Source of the DNA: UBA1941 sp046329555
Lineage (GTDB): Bacteria; Bacteroidota; Bacteroidia; Chitinophagales; LD1
NCBI GenBank assembly: GCA_046329555.1
Contig: JAXLUK010000003.1
Coordinates: forward strand, 248,001-312,000
Direction: 5' to 3'
DNA length: 64,000 nt
A program made the translations under genes and the position numbers. Of the stretch, positions 8,546-18,155 are shown one piece after another. The notes under the pieces are model-generated. The model did no database searches. It was not told where the DNA came from and was given only the letters and a program-made list of their open reading frames with translations. How positions within the stretch are numbered: the stretch's first letter is position 1; every line of letters starts with the position of its first letter.

Positions 8546-11500
8546 CTAACGCAGCAAGGTGACGTTGCCGCCATATTCAATTGTTTTTCCCCCGTTAGTG
8601 ACAACATGAATTACAACTGCATAAACCTCTGTTGGTTGAGGAACACCGTGATGAGTTCCATCCCACGCGTCGTTGACATCATCTGAACTAAAAACCAATT
8701 CACCCCAGCGATTATAAACACGCATAGCTGCTTCTTTAAACTGGAAAGCATTCACAATTCTAAAGAAATCGTTCTTGCCATCGTTATTTGGCGAGAAGGC
8801 CGTAGGCACCAGCACGATCGTATCAGGATGGGCTACCGGAATCACGGTCACCTTTACTGAATCTGTTGCGGCGCAACCATTTGATGAGCCTGTAACGGTG
8901 TACACAATGGTAGCTTCGGGCGTAGAACGAACTGAAGCCCCGCTATTGGTATTAAGATATTGCAGCGGTGTCCAGACGTAACTACCGGCATTGCCAGTTG
9001 CCGTTAGTATAACTGATTGACCCTGATCAATGATGGTATCCCGGCCTGCATTAACCGAAGGATAATCGGTTACGGTGACACTTACCGTATTAGAGAGAAC
9101 CATAACCGGGTTGGGACAAGGCGCGTCACTGGTGAGGGTAGCTGTTACTATGCTGGCACTGGTTAAGTTTGAAAAAGAAATAGTTGTACCAGTGCCTGCA
9201 GGAGCGCCATCAATCTGCCAATCGACCTGAGGGCTGTTTCCACCGTTCACAAGCGTGGCGGTGAACGTAACTGCTTCACCCTTACAGGTACCCGATTTAT
9301 TAGCGGAAATGGTGATTGCCGGTGTAACAATGGGATTGATGACCATGGATACCGGTAACGCTGTTACCTGAGTAGGATTGGCACATACAGCATTAGATGT
9401 CAGGGTTGCCGTAATCACATCGCCATTAGCCAACGTATTATTGGTATATAAAGTGGCATTGGAGCCCACAGGATTGCCATTCAAACTCCATTGAATCACC
9501 GGCAGTGTTCCACCGTTGGTAATGGTAGCGGTAAAGTCTACATTCTGCGTTCCGCAGAAATTATTCTGCGAGGGACTAACAGAAATAGTAGGTACCAATA
9601 CTGGATTTACTACAACGGCAATTTTGTTCGAAAGAACTATAGTTGGGGCGGCGCAGTAAGCATTACTGGTTAGTTGCACCCAAACGGAATCCAGATTATT
9701 CAGTTGATTGGTAGAAAATGTTGATGAGTTTAGTCCTACACCGGCACCAGCGCGATACCATTGCCAAACCGGGTTGGCACCTGCATTGGTAGCCGTTGCT
9801 GTAAAATTCACCGTACCACCCTGGCAAATAGTGTCTACATCGGCGGTGATACTGACTGTAGGCGTAACGGGAATTTTCACTACCGTCTTCTTCTTGTTAG
9901 AAACTGCCTTGTTAGGAATGGCACATAAAGCATTACTGGTTAGTTCGCACCAAACCGAATCGCCGTCATTTATTGTGTTATCGGAATAGGTATTTTGGTT
10001 AGCACCAACTATAGCGCCATTGCGATACCAAACATACTGCGGACTATTGCCTCCGTTGGTAGCATTAGCCGTAAAGGTAATATTGCTTCCGGTGCAAATG
10101 GTGTCGGCAATGGAAGAAACAGTTACTAAAGGGATAACATTGGGCTGAACCGATAAAACAATAAGATTAGAAGAAACGGTGGCAGGATTAGCGCATGCCG
10201 TGCTGATAGTCAGTAAACAGCGCACAGAATCATTATTACTGAAGAATGAATCAACGTAAGTACTTTGCGTTTGGGTAGGCAACGTAACGCCATTTTTGAT
10301 CCATTGATATTGCGGATTAACACCACCATTCGTGATATTTGATGTAAATGTTACTGTTGAATTAGAGCAGATGGTAGAAGGAGCAGAAGCGATAGTAATT
10401 GAAGGATTTACCAGCGGTATGGCTGTAACGTTAACCGTGTCGCGGCTCACACAACTACCGGTTGTAGCTATGTAATAGCTACTATTGGAAGTAGGCTGTA
10501 CAACTGGATTATTACACAAATTGCAACTCAGACCCGTACCGCTCCAGTTCACTGGATCGGAGCTTGTTGCGTTCAACTGCAAATTATATCCACTACAGAT
10601 AGACGTATCGTTTGAAGCAGTCAGTAAAGGATAGGTTCTAATCTGAACCATAACGGTATCGTAGGTTGTACAATTGTTGGCATCAACAATCGCCACCGGA
10701 TAACCAATTGATGAAGCTGGAGATGCAACAGGCGATTGACAAATATTGCAAGTCAGCGATGGATCGGCATTCCAGGTGTAAGTAGTTCCACCTGTTGCTG
10801 AGATCGTAACGCTTCCGCCAGTGCAAACAAAAGTATCCGGAGAAGCGGCGGCGGTAATTAGAAATGAGTTAACCCTTAGGGTGTCGCGTAATGTATCATT
10901 GACGCAATCTGTAAATGCCTTGACGATAAGTTGCAATGGGTAGGTATCTGCAGGCGATGGTTGGTAGACAGCATTTAATGAATCCGGATTTATAAAACTT
11001 CCTAATCCGCCAACCCATCGAATATGCCGGTAACCGGTAGCTGTTGCTCTGACCGACAAGGCTACTCTGGGACAAACTATAGTATCGGGCTGTGCGCGAA
11101 CACTTAAACCTACAAAGGGTGCCTGACAACCATTATTGGTATATACCGGCGGGCCTGTTAAACCAAAGGTAACCGTTGCGCCATCGCCATTAGAGCTAGA
11201 GTGATTGCCACTCTGATTGATCAAGCTATCTACGATATACGTAACTGTATCTGCGCAACCACCAGCACCTGAGAACGTAATGAAAGTAGTTCGCGGACCT
11301 GCGCCGCTTTGATAGTTTTTGAATTGCGCTGTTCCCGGATTACCACATTGATAGAGGATATAGATGGTATCTTCCAGTGTAGCGAATGAATTCGCCAGCG
11401 TATCCATATTTTCACTCGTTACAATGATCACTTGCTTATTGGCAGGTAAGACCCCGCCAACTGGCTCTAACAACCAACCACAAGACCGAATAGAACGATT

Positions 11501-11749
11501 CAACGCGGCCGTATGTGCCGCCGTATTAGCGTTTTGACATAAACCGGGAAAGGTCGTATTCTGATAGTGAATTGACATATTACCCACATTCAGGTCATTG
11601 GCGCCAATTCGGATACGCATCATCTCATTCAATTGCTCAGGAGCACCACATGCGTCAACCAGTATACTTTCAAACTCAAAGCATTTGGTGCTAGTTTGAG
11701 CATTTAGTTGAATAACCAACAACATCAAGATGAACGTCAAAAAACGCAT
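8546..11749 (-). CDS. Large secreted protein with Ig-like repeats and T9SS type B (CHU_C) sorting domain
   Basis: This 1067-residue protein is predicted to be exported by Sec and then T9SS. It starts with a signal peptide (MRFLTFILMLLVIQLNAQ; ATG at 11749; an alternative start at 11797 adds 16 residues before it). An N-terminal domain of about 220 residues (FESILVDACGAPEQLNEMM) follows, similar to unnamed domains in CHU_C proteins. Next come two modules with CNIC/CNLC motifs, then five tandem Ig/PKD-like modules of about 88 residues with paired cysteines. The C-terminus is the gliding-motility-associated type-B domain: VPTAFSPNNDGKNDFF, VYNRWGELVFSSDD, WDGTHHGVPQPTEVYAV. PorP/SprF proteins are the usual partners of type-B cargo, and one is encoded 4 kb away. 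A surface adhesin role is likely but unproven. Confidence 0.88.
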   Translation of the reverse strand: MRFLTFILMLLVIQLNAQTSTKCFEFESILVDACGAPEQLNEMMRIRIGANDLNVGNMSIHYQNTTFPGLCQNANTAAHTAALNRSIRSCGWLLEPVGGVLPANKQVIIVTSENMDTLANSFATLEDTIYILYQCGNPGTAQFKNYQSGAGPRTTFITFSGAGGCADTVTYIVDSLINQSGNHSSSNGDGATVTFGLTGPPVYTNNGCQAPFVGLSVRAQPDTIVCPRVALSVRATATGYRHIRWVGGLGSFINPDSLNAVYQPSPADTYPLQLIVKAFTDCVNDTLRDTLRVNSFLITAAASPDTFVCTGGSVTISATGGTTYTWNADPSLTCNICQSPVASPASSIGYPVAIVDANNCTTYDTVMVQIRTYPLLTASNDTSICSGYNLQLNATSSDPVNWSGTGLSCNLCNNPVVQPTSNSSYYIATTGSCVSRDTVNVTAIPLVNPSITIASAPSTICSNSTVTFTSNITNGGVNPQYQWIKNGVTLPTQTQSTYVDSFFSNNDSVRCLLTISTACANPATVSSNLIVLSVQPNVIPLVTVSSIADTICTGSNITFTANATNGGNSPQYVWYRNGAIVGANQNTYSDNTINDGDSVWCELTSNALCAIPNKAVSNKKKTVVKIPVTPTVSITADVDTICQGGTVNFTATATNAGANPVWQWYRAGAGVGLNSSTFSTNQLNNLDSVWVQLTSNAYCAAPTIVLSNKIAVVVNPVLVPTISVSPSQNNFCGTQNVDFTATITNGGTLPVIQWSLNGNPVGSNATLYTNNTLANGDVITATLTSNAVCANPTQVTALPVSMVINPIVTPAITISANKSGTCKGEAVTFTATLVNGGNSPQVDWQIDGAPAGTGTTISFSNLTSASIVTATLTSDAPCPNPVMVLSNTVSVTVTDYPSVNAGRDTIIDQGQSVILTATGNAGSYVWTPLQYLNTNSGASVRSTPEATIVYTVTGSSNGCAATDSVKVTVIPVAHPDTIVLVPTAFSPNNDGKNDFFRIVNAFQFKEAAMRVYNRWGELVFSSDDVNDAWDGTHHGVPQPTEVYAVVIHVVTNGGKTIEYGGNVTLLR
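9080..10410 (-). repeat. Five tandem Ig-like modules in the type-B T9SS cargo
   Basis: Inside the CHU_C protein, five consecutive modules of about 88 residues share a pattern: [I/V]xIxA...TICxG..V.FTAxxTNxG..P...W..NG..VG....Y....L..GD.V...LTSNAxCAxP. They begin at SITIASAP, VTVSSIAD, VSITADVD, ISVSPSQN and ITISANKS. Two cysteines per module suggest disulfides outside the cell. Boundaries are approximate. Confidence 0.8.
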
Positions 11750-11854
11750 GCGAAAATTTTGGGCGAAAGTCGTGAAATTATGTGTAAAAAACATCAAGCG
11801 AATGTTAATGGGGATAGCATGTTAAAAACTACGCTTTGTAAGACGATAAAACAA

Positions 11855-11884
11855 AAAAACAGGATGCAAGTACATCCTGTTTTT
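11855..11884 (-). terminator. Rho-independent terminator after the polyproline protein gene
   Basis: A perfect 12-bp stem (AAAAACAGGATG / CATCCTGTTTTT) with a 6-nt loop and flanking A/T runs lies 4 nt beyond the stop codon at 11889. It closes the two-gene transcription unit of the 1876-residue cargo and the small polyproline protein. The 105 bp from here to the next start at 11749 hold no other clear signal. Confidence 0.85.
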
Positions 11885-11888
11885 ATAT

Positions 11889-12095
11889 CTATTGTTCTCT
11901 TCTTAACTTTTTGTAACCGTAGTAGAGACCACCCAACAAAAGGCCAACTACACCCCCATCTAACGGCACTCCAGGGGGTGGCGGTGGCGGTGGTGGCGGT
12001 GGTGGTGGCGGTTGGGCACCGGCAGCAAAAAATGCTACTACCAACAAAAGGCTGAGGCCTATAGGTAAAATTGACTGTTGTCTGTTTGGTGTCAT
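11889..12095 (-). CDS. Small membrane-anchored polyproline protein, PID-CTERM-like
   Basis: This 68-residue protein has a signal peptide (SILPIGLSLLLVVAFFAAGAQ), then 13 consecutive prolines, then GVPLDGGVVGLLLGGLYYGY and a basic tail KKLRREQ. A short Pro-rich stalk, a P-[I/L]-D-G-G motif, one membrane helix and a basic C-terminus are what I know as the PID-CTERM type of short Bacteroidetes protein, a putative sorting signal of unknown mechanism. The start is the ATG at 12095, which overlaps the TAA of the upstream 1876-residue cargo gene by one base (TAATG), so translation is probably coupled. Thirteen prolines in a row should need elongation factor P. The proline codons are mixed CCG/CCA/CCC/CCT, so the run is not a pure trinucleotide repeat. 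Confidence 0.8.
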   Translation of the reverse strand: MTPNRQQSILPIGLSLLLVVAFFAAGAQPPPPPPPPPPPPPGVPLDGGVVGLLLGGLYYGYKKLRREQ

Positions 12096-15000
12096 TACTT
12101 CAATATTATCTTGTTCGAATATGTTCTGCCATTGGTGGTAGTCAATTTCACTACTACGCAAGGCCCTTCTATTCCCTCTTTTTCAAATACTGTGCCATTA
12201 AACGTATTGCGGAATAACAACCTTCCCATCAAATCAAATGCTTCGATTGTACCTGATTCATTTTCACTGAATTCCACCACCAAATTTTGTTTAGAACTGT
12301 ATACCCTAGGTGCGGTTGGATCGATGTTAACAATACCATTCGGCATCTCCACACTGTAACGCAATGCAAATCGGTCGCGGCTATCAGTTTTAGCCGACTG
12401 GAATTGATACATCGTTTGATCCGTTATTCTGGTCATACTATGCGCTTGTTTATCTTCCAGATAGCAAACCATTCCCGGAAGTAACTGGAAGCCAGCGAAA
12501 CTCATGGTAAATGAGCCATCATTTCCTGGTTCAAAACCCATCGGAATAACCGTACCTGCTGTTGGAACTGGAATGGTATTGATACCAACCCATTCATTGC
12601 TAACTGTAGTAAACAACGTAGGCTGGCCTTTTACCGAATGGAACTTGTGCGCATCGTGATCGTTGTCAAAATCAGTTGTTGCGTCGTCATTAAAATGAAT
12701 CCGGGTATAATCCGCAAAACCATTTCCGGCAACATCAACTTGCATTTCGTAAGCGTTTACGTTGTTTTTACGGAACTGTGTAGCACCTGTAGCTATTTGC
12801 TCACTTCTGTTCACGGTATAGGTGGCGAATGTTCCGTTGTTGGGATTGCGAATCATAAATGCCTGGAATGGCGCTATCACCGCATTCACCCCTTGCTGCA
12901 TGGGGATATAGGTGCCCTTGTAAGTGCCGGTAGTATTGAACACCTGCACTTCCTGTCCAAATCCAGTATAGGTAGCATCCAGATTAATGGAACTTAAAAA
13001 CGGATTGCCTACCAGGTGCCAGCCCGATTGCGTGGTATGACCTTCGGCAGAAATAGATGTCCAGTTGTTATTGCCACAATTAGCGACGGAATAGCTAGCA
13101 CCCTGATTAGGCGTGCCAGACAATTCAAACACCTGATTTCCGGTCAGGTAAACCGAATAGCCCTGGGCATTCGTCATATTACCTGCTGAACGAACTACCC
13201 AACCTCTGGTTCCACAAATTCCGGGCGATACCAACGACTGGTTCCATTCAAATACATTGCCGTAGTTAGATGACCAGTATAAGGAATCTTCAGAACAGTT
13301 TAACGAAGGTGTAACTGGCACGCCATCGGTTCCACTTAAAGTTACACCTAAGTCAGCAAAAGGTGTGTTATTGAGTGGTGATGAAACATAGTGCTGGTTG
13401 GTACCCGCCAAAGGAACAAACCGCTGCGCAGTTACCGAACCTGAAACAGCGCCGGTAAACCCAGAGGAGAAATTATCGAGTATAGCGCAATTGGTTGAAC
13501 TGGTAGATAAGAATTTCAGAGTGGCTCCCGATGGTACGGTCAAAGTTCCTTTCATTGCATTCAGGCGATCGGCTATTTCCAATCGGCCACCACTTTGCAA
13601 ATCCAGTTTATAATCGTTTGCTGCTGTGCCAAAACTATCTATCAAGGTGTTTACAGTAACCAGGCCGCCGTTGCGAATGGTAAGACCTGTTGTTCCTCCG
13701 GTATTAATACAAAAAGCACGCAGGGTATCAACACCTACCAATGAACCATATACATCAATAACCCCATAAAGTTCATTTGTGGCATTGGTTGATGCAACGC
13801 CATCACCTGAAATATCCGCGCTATTGTGGCACGTTACGGCATTGCCTGCGTTGATGGTCATGTTTAATGTAGCGCTGTTACCAGCAGTTGGCGCCGCATT
13901 GTTATACCATGCTGCACCCGGGAACCATAAATCAATATCGGTATTCACTGTGAAGTTGGTAACTGCATTGGTGGTTGCCGATTTACGGATCCGTCCGATG
14001 TTAGAAACACCTGTGCCCGAAATTGCCACGTTTGCTCCTTCCAGATTAAAACCAATCGCATCGAAGGCGGCGCCGTTGCCAATAATACCGTTATTGATGA
14101 TGTTGGTACCATAAATACTCAAGTACGCCATGCTGGCGGTGCTGGAACTATTTCTGCGAATCTGGCCACCATTTTGAATCGTCAGATTCTTCATCACGGT
14201 AGAAGATGCAAAATCAACGATATGGCCTGATTGAATCACCAGACTGATAGAATCAGCGAAACCGCCATAGGTAGCCACGGTACGACCTGTACCAGTTGGC
14301 GAACATGCCCAAATACTTCCTGTAGCTGCTGTACCACTGGCAGTACTGTATAGAATCAGCGCCGGAGCTACATTTGAATTAGCAGCGCCAGGCGTCCCAT
14401 TATCCAAACATGGGTTGGCATGCCAGTTACTACCGATGTTGCGATTCAGGTTGGAAGCATTTAACTCCATAGATGGCCCAGATCCGTTCGCAGCAGTTGG
14501 CCATGGCGAACTAACGCCATAGTTTACGCTATCTATGGTATTTCCGGCGGGCGATAAAATTTCTAACAACTCACCCGCATTGCTCAATGAGCCGCTGGTC
14601 CACTGAACACTGCCGGGATAAGAACCCGCAGTTGCAGCCAGCACCAGATAACCATTAGCAGCAATGTTATGCGTAGCACCAAATGTTTGTGTAACGCCGA
14701 ACATGCTGTAACCATTCAGGTTTACAGCAAATGACTCGGTATTGTAAATTTCCAGAAACTCATAGTTCGCATCGGTATAACCTCCAGCATCGTTCGGGTT
14801 ATAATGAATTTCATTGATGATTAAACGAGGCATCACTTCGCCGCCCAACGGAATGCGTTGTGTAGTTGCGGCTGTTGCCATGTGATTGATGGTATCGCGG
14901 GCAATCAACGGCAGCGTTGTGCCTTTTAATCTTACATTGATAATTGTAGCGGGTACAATACCACCGCTTTGAGGCAGGGTTATGCTGTTTCCCCAAATAG

Positions 15001-17725
15001 ACGCACTACTTGTTTTGATTTCATAGGGCGATGAACCTCCCAATTGCAAGTCAATTTGAATATCATCCGTTAAACTACTTCCAGATACGGTATACGACTG
15101 CACTGAAGAAGGATTTGAATACAGGGTAGAAAAAGCAGTTACCGCGCCACTGATACTAATGGTAGGGGAAGCAATAAATGCGGTGAACACCAATTCAATA
15201 TTGTTGCCGTTTTGCTGGATAGTCCATACGCCACCACCCAGATTATTAGCGCCGGTAAGGTTCGTAGTACTCAATGAAAATTTATTGGCTGCGAAACCAC
15301 TCAAGGTTCCTGCCGAGGCAATAACAAATGTCTTGTTTGCTGCATTCGAAAAGCTCGGAATTGCACCGATGGTATTTGTAGCCGTTAAACCAGCAATATC
15401 AACCACGATGGGGTTTGAAGATGTTGCGGCAATAGTAAGCGTACCGGCAACTGTCAATTTATCCCAACCGCTGGCGTTACCTGCAACACCCGACCAATTA
15501 TTAATATCCCATTGATAAACCGCATCGTTATTCAACGTTAAAGCTTGCATCGAAAAGTTACCGGTTGAACGGCCATTGTAGGTACCGCCACCGCTGATAG
15601 CTGCGCCGGCATTAACTGTAACCGAGGTGCCCGTTCCACTAAAACTTCCCGTGCCGCCAAAATACCCGCCTGAAACCGTAGCGGTTGAACCAGTGCAGGT
15701 ACCATCTATAATAAGCTTCCCGCCTGAAACCGTTGTAGCGCCAGTATAGGTGTTAGTTCCCGATAACACGGTTGCGCCTGTACCACTTCGTGTAAGAGCA
15801 ATTTTCTTGGTGCTGCCGTCCTGAATAATGCAGTGCATAGGCGTTGATGGCGCGGCAGAACCACTGATGGTTAAAGTATTGGTGCCTGTACCGGTAGCGC
15901 CATTCGTGATATTGTTCTGCGAAGTAGTGCTGCTGTTTGCAGTATTGCCACTAGACAGGGAACCCACTGTCTGATCAAAACCATTTAAATCCAGAATACC
16001 GCCATTACCCGTAGAAGCCGACATGATTAAATCGGTACCTGTAGGCAACGTATTGTTTACACCCAGTTTAACTTTGCCGGTAGCAGCCAAATTCATGCTG
16101 GTACTTCCGGAATATGTATTGGCTCCGGTTAGGGTAACCGTTCCCGCACCCCCAGAGCTGCCGGCGGCAAACATTAGCGGCTGTGTACCACTTAGCACAC
16201 CGCTAAAGGTGATGTCATTTCCTGAGGTAGCACCAAATGCAGTAACACCTGTTGAGGTGTTTGCGATATTCTTAGTAATAGTAGTACCGGTTGAAGTAGC
16301 CACCAGCGCAACAATTCCCGTTGCGGAACCCGTAATGTTAATAGGAACAGCGATAGACGCGCCTGCACTACTGAGGTTAAGACGATTGGCTGTACCTGTA
16401 GCGGCAAATACCGGAATATTCAAGGCTGCGGTTCCTGTGCCACTCATAGAACCTGAAAGGTTTAATGTTCCGGCGCCGGCATTGTTTATGTTGAAAGTTA
16501 AAGAACCGTTGTTTACGATAGTAACCGGCCCGGTGAGCGTCATGGTTGAAGCGCCGGTTTGCAAGGTGTATCCACTGGTTTGGAAATCGAAATTGCTTGA
16601 ACTGTAATTCGCATCTACTGTAACCGTTCCCGCAGTTCCGGCGAAAACCGCATCTAAGCCGGTGGTGCTGGTAGTGTAGGTAGCCTGTGCGCCGGTATTG
16701 GTAGGTTGCCGCCAGGCGTTTGCTGTTCCCCATGTACCCGTTCCACCAGCCGCTGGTGATGCCGCAATAGATCCACCATTCCAGTAATATTTGGTAACAA
16801 ATGGCACCACCCCGGTAACCGTAACGCCAGTTGACCATGTTGTTCCTTTTCTGGTGAAAACTTTGAAGGCATAAGTAGATCCGTTCACCAGATTGGTTAC
16901 CGAAACAGTTGTTCCTGTTCCTTTGTATACCACGTATTCACCAGTGGAAATTTGTGTTCCGCTGCCAAATGCCGTATTGGCGGTATAGGTGCTACCGTTG
17001 CCGGTAGGAGCGGCGGCGAAAGTACTGCCTTGAACAGCTACCACCATCATTTCATCAAAACAAGCACCGTTAGTCCAGGCCGGTGCAGCAGAAGCATTAC
17101 CTGGATTACCCGTTAACGACGAAACATCATCCGGAACTGAACAACTGGCTGCTGTACCGGTAATTTTGATGTCATCTATTTTTATGTTGCCACTGGTATT
17201 CGTTCTGGTAAAGGTCCAGCGAAGCTTGAGATTGGAAATACCCGCTGCTCCAGTCAGGGTTTGTGCGGTAATGAGCGTCCAGGTTGCTCCGGTCACCGTA
17301 AATAAACCACTGCCCGCAGCAGCGTTGTTATAGGTTACCCAGGTGCTGCCGCCGTCTACGCTATACTCCGCTTTAATGGTAGCGGTGTAGGAAGCCGAAG
17401 AAATTCTATAGGCGTACTGCAGCGTGATGGGGCTGGTATAACCTACTGTAGAAATGTTAGCCGTAGTAATGATAGCCGGATTGGCCGCTGCTGCCGTTGA
17501 GGCCGAAGTCCCCCCATCAGACATATTGGTTCCGCCGCTGGCTCCGGTGTAACCGGTGCTGGCCGTAGTGGTTACAAATTGCGCATTCGTTCCAGAGGTG
17601 GTCCATCCGGTTGGCGCCGTAGTGCCTGTGCCAAAATCCTGCGAGTAAATTGTAGTTTGTCCGAAAATTTCACTTCCAAACAATACAGCCACTACCAGCC
17701 ACAACGAGGGTAGGAAATACTTCAT
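12095..17725 (-). CDS. Giant secreted protein with autotransporter-type beta-strand repeats, lamin-tail domain and T9SS type A sorting domain
   Basis: The 1876-residue protein is predicted to be cell-surface or secreted. It starts with a signal peptide (SLWLVVAVLFGSEIFGQ) and a jelly-roll-like N-terminal domain (YSQDFGTGTTAPTGW to about residue 195). A long Gly/Thr/Ser-rich region follows, with motifs like the autotransporter-associated beta-strand repeat: LTGANTYSGSTSMN and LSGTNTYTGATTVSGGKLII. A lamin-tail (LTD) domain lies near residues 963-1110 (RLIINEIHYNPNDAGG, FLEIYNTE). The type-A sorting domain is at the end (DLMGRLLFRNTFNGT, VKLTTTNGRTYSNKIILK). It heads an operon with the polyproline protein. 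Structural or adhesive function is inferred; no catalytic motif was seen. Confidence 0.87.
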   Translation of the reverse strand: MKYFLPSLWLVVAVLFGSEIFGQTTIYSQDFGTGTTAPTGWTTSGTNAQFVTTTASTGYTGASGGTNMSDGGTSASTAAAANPAIITTANISTVGYTSPITLQYAYRISSASYTATIKAEYSVDGGSTWVTYNNAAAGSGLFTVTGATWTLITAQTLTGAAGISNLKLRWTFTRTNTSGNIKIDDIKITGTAASCSVPDDVSSLTGNPGNASAAPAWTNGACFDEMMVVAVQGSTFAAAPTGNGSTYTANTAFGSGTQISTGEYVVYKGTGTTVSVTNLVNGSTYAFKVFTRKGTTWSTGVTVTGVVPFVTKYYWNGGSIAASPAAGGTGTWGTANAWRQPTNTGAQATYTTSTTGLDAVFAGTAGTVTVDANYSSSNFDFQTSGYTLQTGASTMTLTGPVTIVNNGSLTFNINNAGAGTLNLSGSMSGTGTAALNIPVFAATGTANRLNLSSAGASIAVPINITGSATGIVALVATSTGTTITKNIANTSTGVTAFGATSGNDITFSGVLSGTQPLMFAAGSSGGAGTVTLTGANTYSGSTSMNLAATGKVKLGVNNTLPTGTDLIMSASTGNGGILDLNGFDQTVGSLSSGNTANSSTTSQNNITNGATGTGTNTLTISGSAAPSTPMHCIIQDGSTKKIALTRSGTGATVLSGTNTYTGATTVSGGKLIIDGTCTGSTATVSGGYFGGTGSFSGTGTSVTVNAGAAISGGGTYNGRSTGNFSMQALTLNNDAVYQWDINNWSGVAGNASGWDKLTVAGTLTIAATSSNPIVVDIAGLTATNTIGAIPSFSNAANKTFVIASAGTLSGFAANKFSLSTTNLTGANNLGGGVWTIQQNGNNIELVFTAFIASPTISISGAVTAFSTLYSNPSSVQSYTVSGSSLTDDIQIDLQLGGSSPYEIKTSSASIWGNSITLPQSGGIVPATIINVRLKGTTLPLIARDTINHMATAATTQRIPLGGEVMPRLIINEIHYNPNDAGGYTDANYEFLEIYNTESFAVNLNGYSMFGVTQTFGATHNIAANGYLVLAATAGSYPGSVQWTSGSLSNAGELLEILSPAGNTIDSVNYGVSSPWPTAANGSGPSMELNASNLNRNIGSNWHANPCLDNGTPGAANSNVAPALILYSTASGTAATGSIWACSPTGTGRTVATYGGFADSISLVIQSGHIVDFASSTVMKNLTIQNGGQIRRNSSSTASMAYLSIYGTNIINNGIIGNGAAFDAIGFNLEGANVAISGTGVSNIGRIRKSATTNAVTNFTVNTDIDLWFPGAAWYNNAAPTAGNSATLNMTINAGNAVTCHNSADISGDGVASTNATNELYGVIDVYGSLVGVDTLRAFCINTGGTTGLTIRNGGLVTVNTLIDSFGTAANDYKLDLQSGGRLEIADRLNAMKGTLTVPSGATLKFLSTSSTNCAILDNFSSGFTGAVSGSVTAQRFVPLAGTNQHYVSSPLNNTPFADLGVTLSGTDGVPVTPSLNCSEDSLYWSSNYGNVFEWNQSLVSPGICGTRGWVVRSAGNMTNAQGYSVYLTGNQVFELSGTPNQGASYSVANCGNNNWTSISAEGHTTQSGWHLVGNPFLSSINLDATYTGFGQEVQVFNTTGTYKGTYIPMQQGVNAVIAPFQAFMIRNPNNGTFATYTVNRSEQIATGATQFRKNNVNAYEMQVDVAGNGFADYTRIHFNDDATTDFDNDHDAHKFHSVKGQPTLFTTVSNEWVGINTIPVPTAGTVIPMGFEPGNDGSFTMSFAGFQLLPGMVCYLEDKQAHSMTRITDQTMYQFQSAKTDSRDRFALRYSVEMPNGIVNIDPTAPRVYSSKQNLVVEFSENESGTIEAFDLMGRLLFRNTFNGTVFEKEGIEGPCVVVKLTTTNGRTYSNKIILK

Positions 17726-17971
17726 ATCTTATAAAGGTTATTTGCGCGCAAAAATCGCTTTATACTTTGATTTGCGCCTTGGGCTGCGGTTATTTATTTG
17801 ATAACATTACATTAACAAAATGTTACCACTTTTCCCATCTGGGCAACCGGTTCAAATAATTTGATTTTCTTTGCCTCTTGCCCTAAACTCAGGTCGAATC
17901 TGTTTAATCCAACTATCACACTGATTCTTAATCGCATTTCGCGATTTTCACCAATTTTTAAGATGCCTGGG

Positions 17972-17978
17972 TACTTTG
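17972..17978 (+). promoter_or_regulatory. Possible gatB promoter, TACTTTG
   Basis: TACTTTG resembles the -7 consensus with one spacer base missing, the same shape as the element before the epimerase-CBS gene at 58941. If used, it gives a gatB leader of about 170 nt that contains all of the GC-rich palindromic island. The rest of the 430-bp gap at 17726-18155 is ordinary AT-rich DNA. Confidence 0.35.
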
Positions 17979-18004
17979 TTAGTTCCCAGAAGCACCCTAA
18001 GTAA

Positions 18005-18130
18005 CGCCTGGCGCTTAGCGCCAGGGATGCGGAGGGCGAGGCCGCCATCGGCGGCCGAGGCCCGGAACGAAGTGGAGGGCGGAAGCGAAGCGTACCCCGT
18101 AGCAGCCCGGCCCCCGAAGGGGGCGGCGCC
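18005..18130 (+). repeat. GC-rich island with three triloop palindromes upstream of gatB
   Basis: About 125 bp is far richer in G and C than its surroundings and packs three near-identical architectures. CCTGGCGC-TTA-GCGCCAGG is at 18007-18025, GGCCGCC-ATC-GGCGGCC at 18040-18056 and GCCCCC-GAA-GGGGGC at 18110-18124, each a 6-8 bp perfect stem with a 3-nt loop. Between the second and third lie two GAAGCGAAGCG/GAACGAAGTGG-like stretches. It ends 25 nt before the gatB ATG. It is followed by A's rather than T's, so it is not a plus-strand terminator. A REP-like mobile palindromic element or a structured leader are both possible. Confidence 0.7.
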
Positions 18131-18155
18131 AAAAAAATGATTAAGTTCGCCAGCC

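Noticed and set aside
16023..16607. 194-residue open frame on the plus strand
   Set aside because: It is antisense to the giant T9SS cargo, Val/Pro/Ala-rich from complementary Gly/Thr codons, and has no family match, start signal or promoter.
18110..18136. Third palindrome of the GC-rich island read as a terminator
   Set aside because: The stem is followed by an A-run on the plus strand, not a T-run, so it lacks the shape of a rho-independent terminator for plus-strand transcripts.
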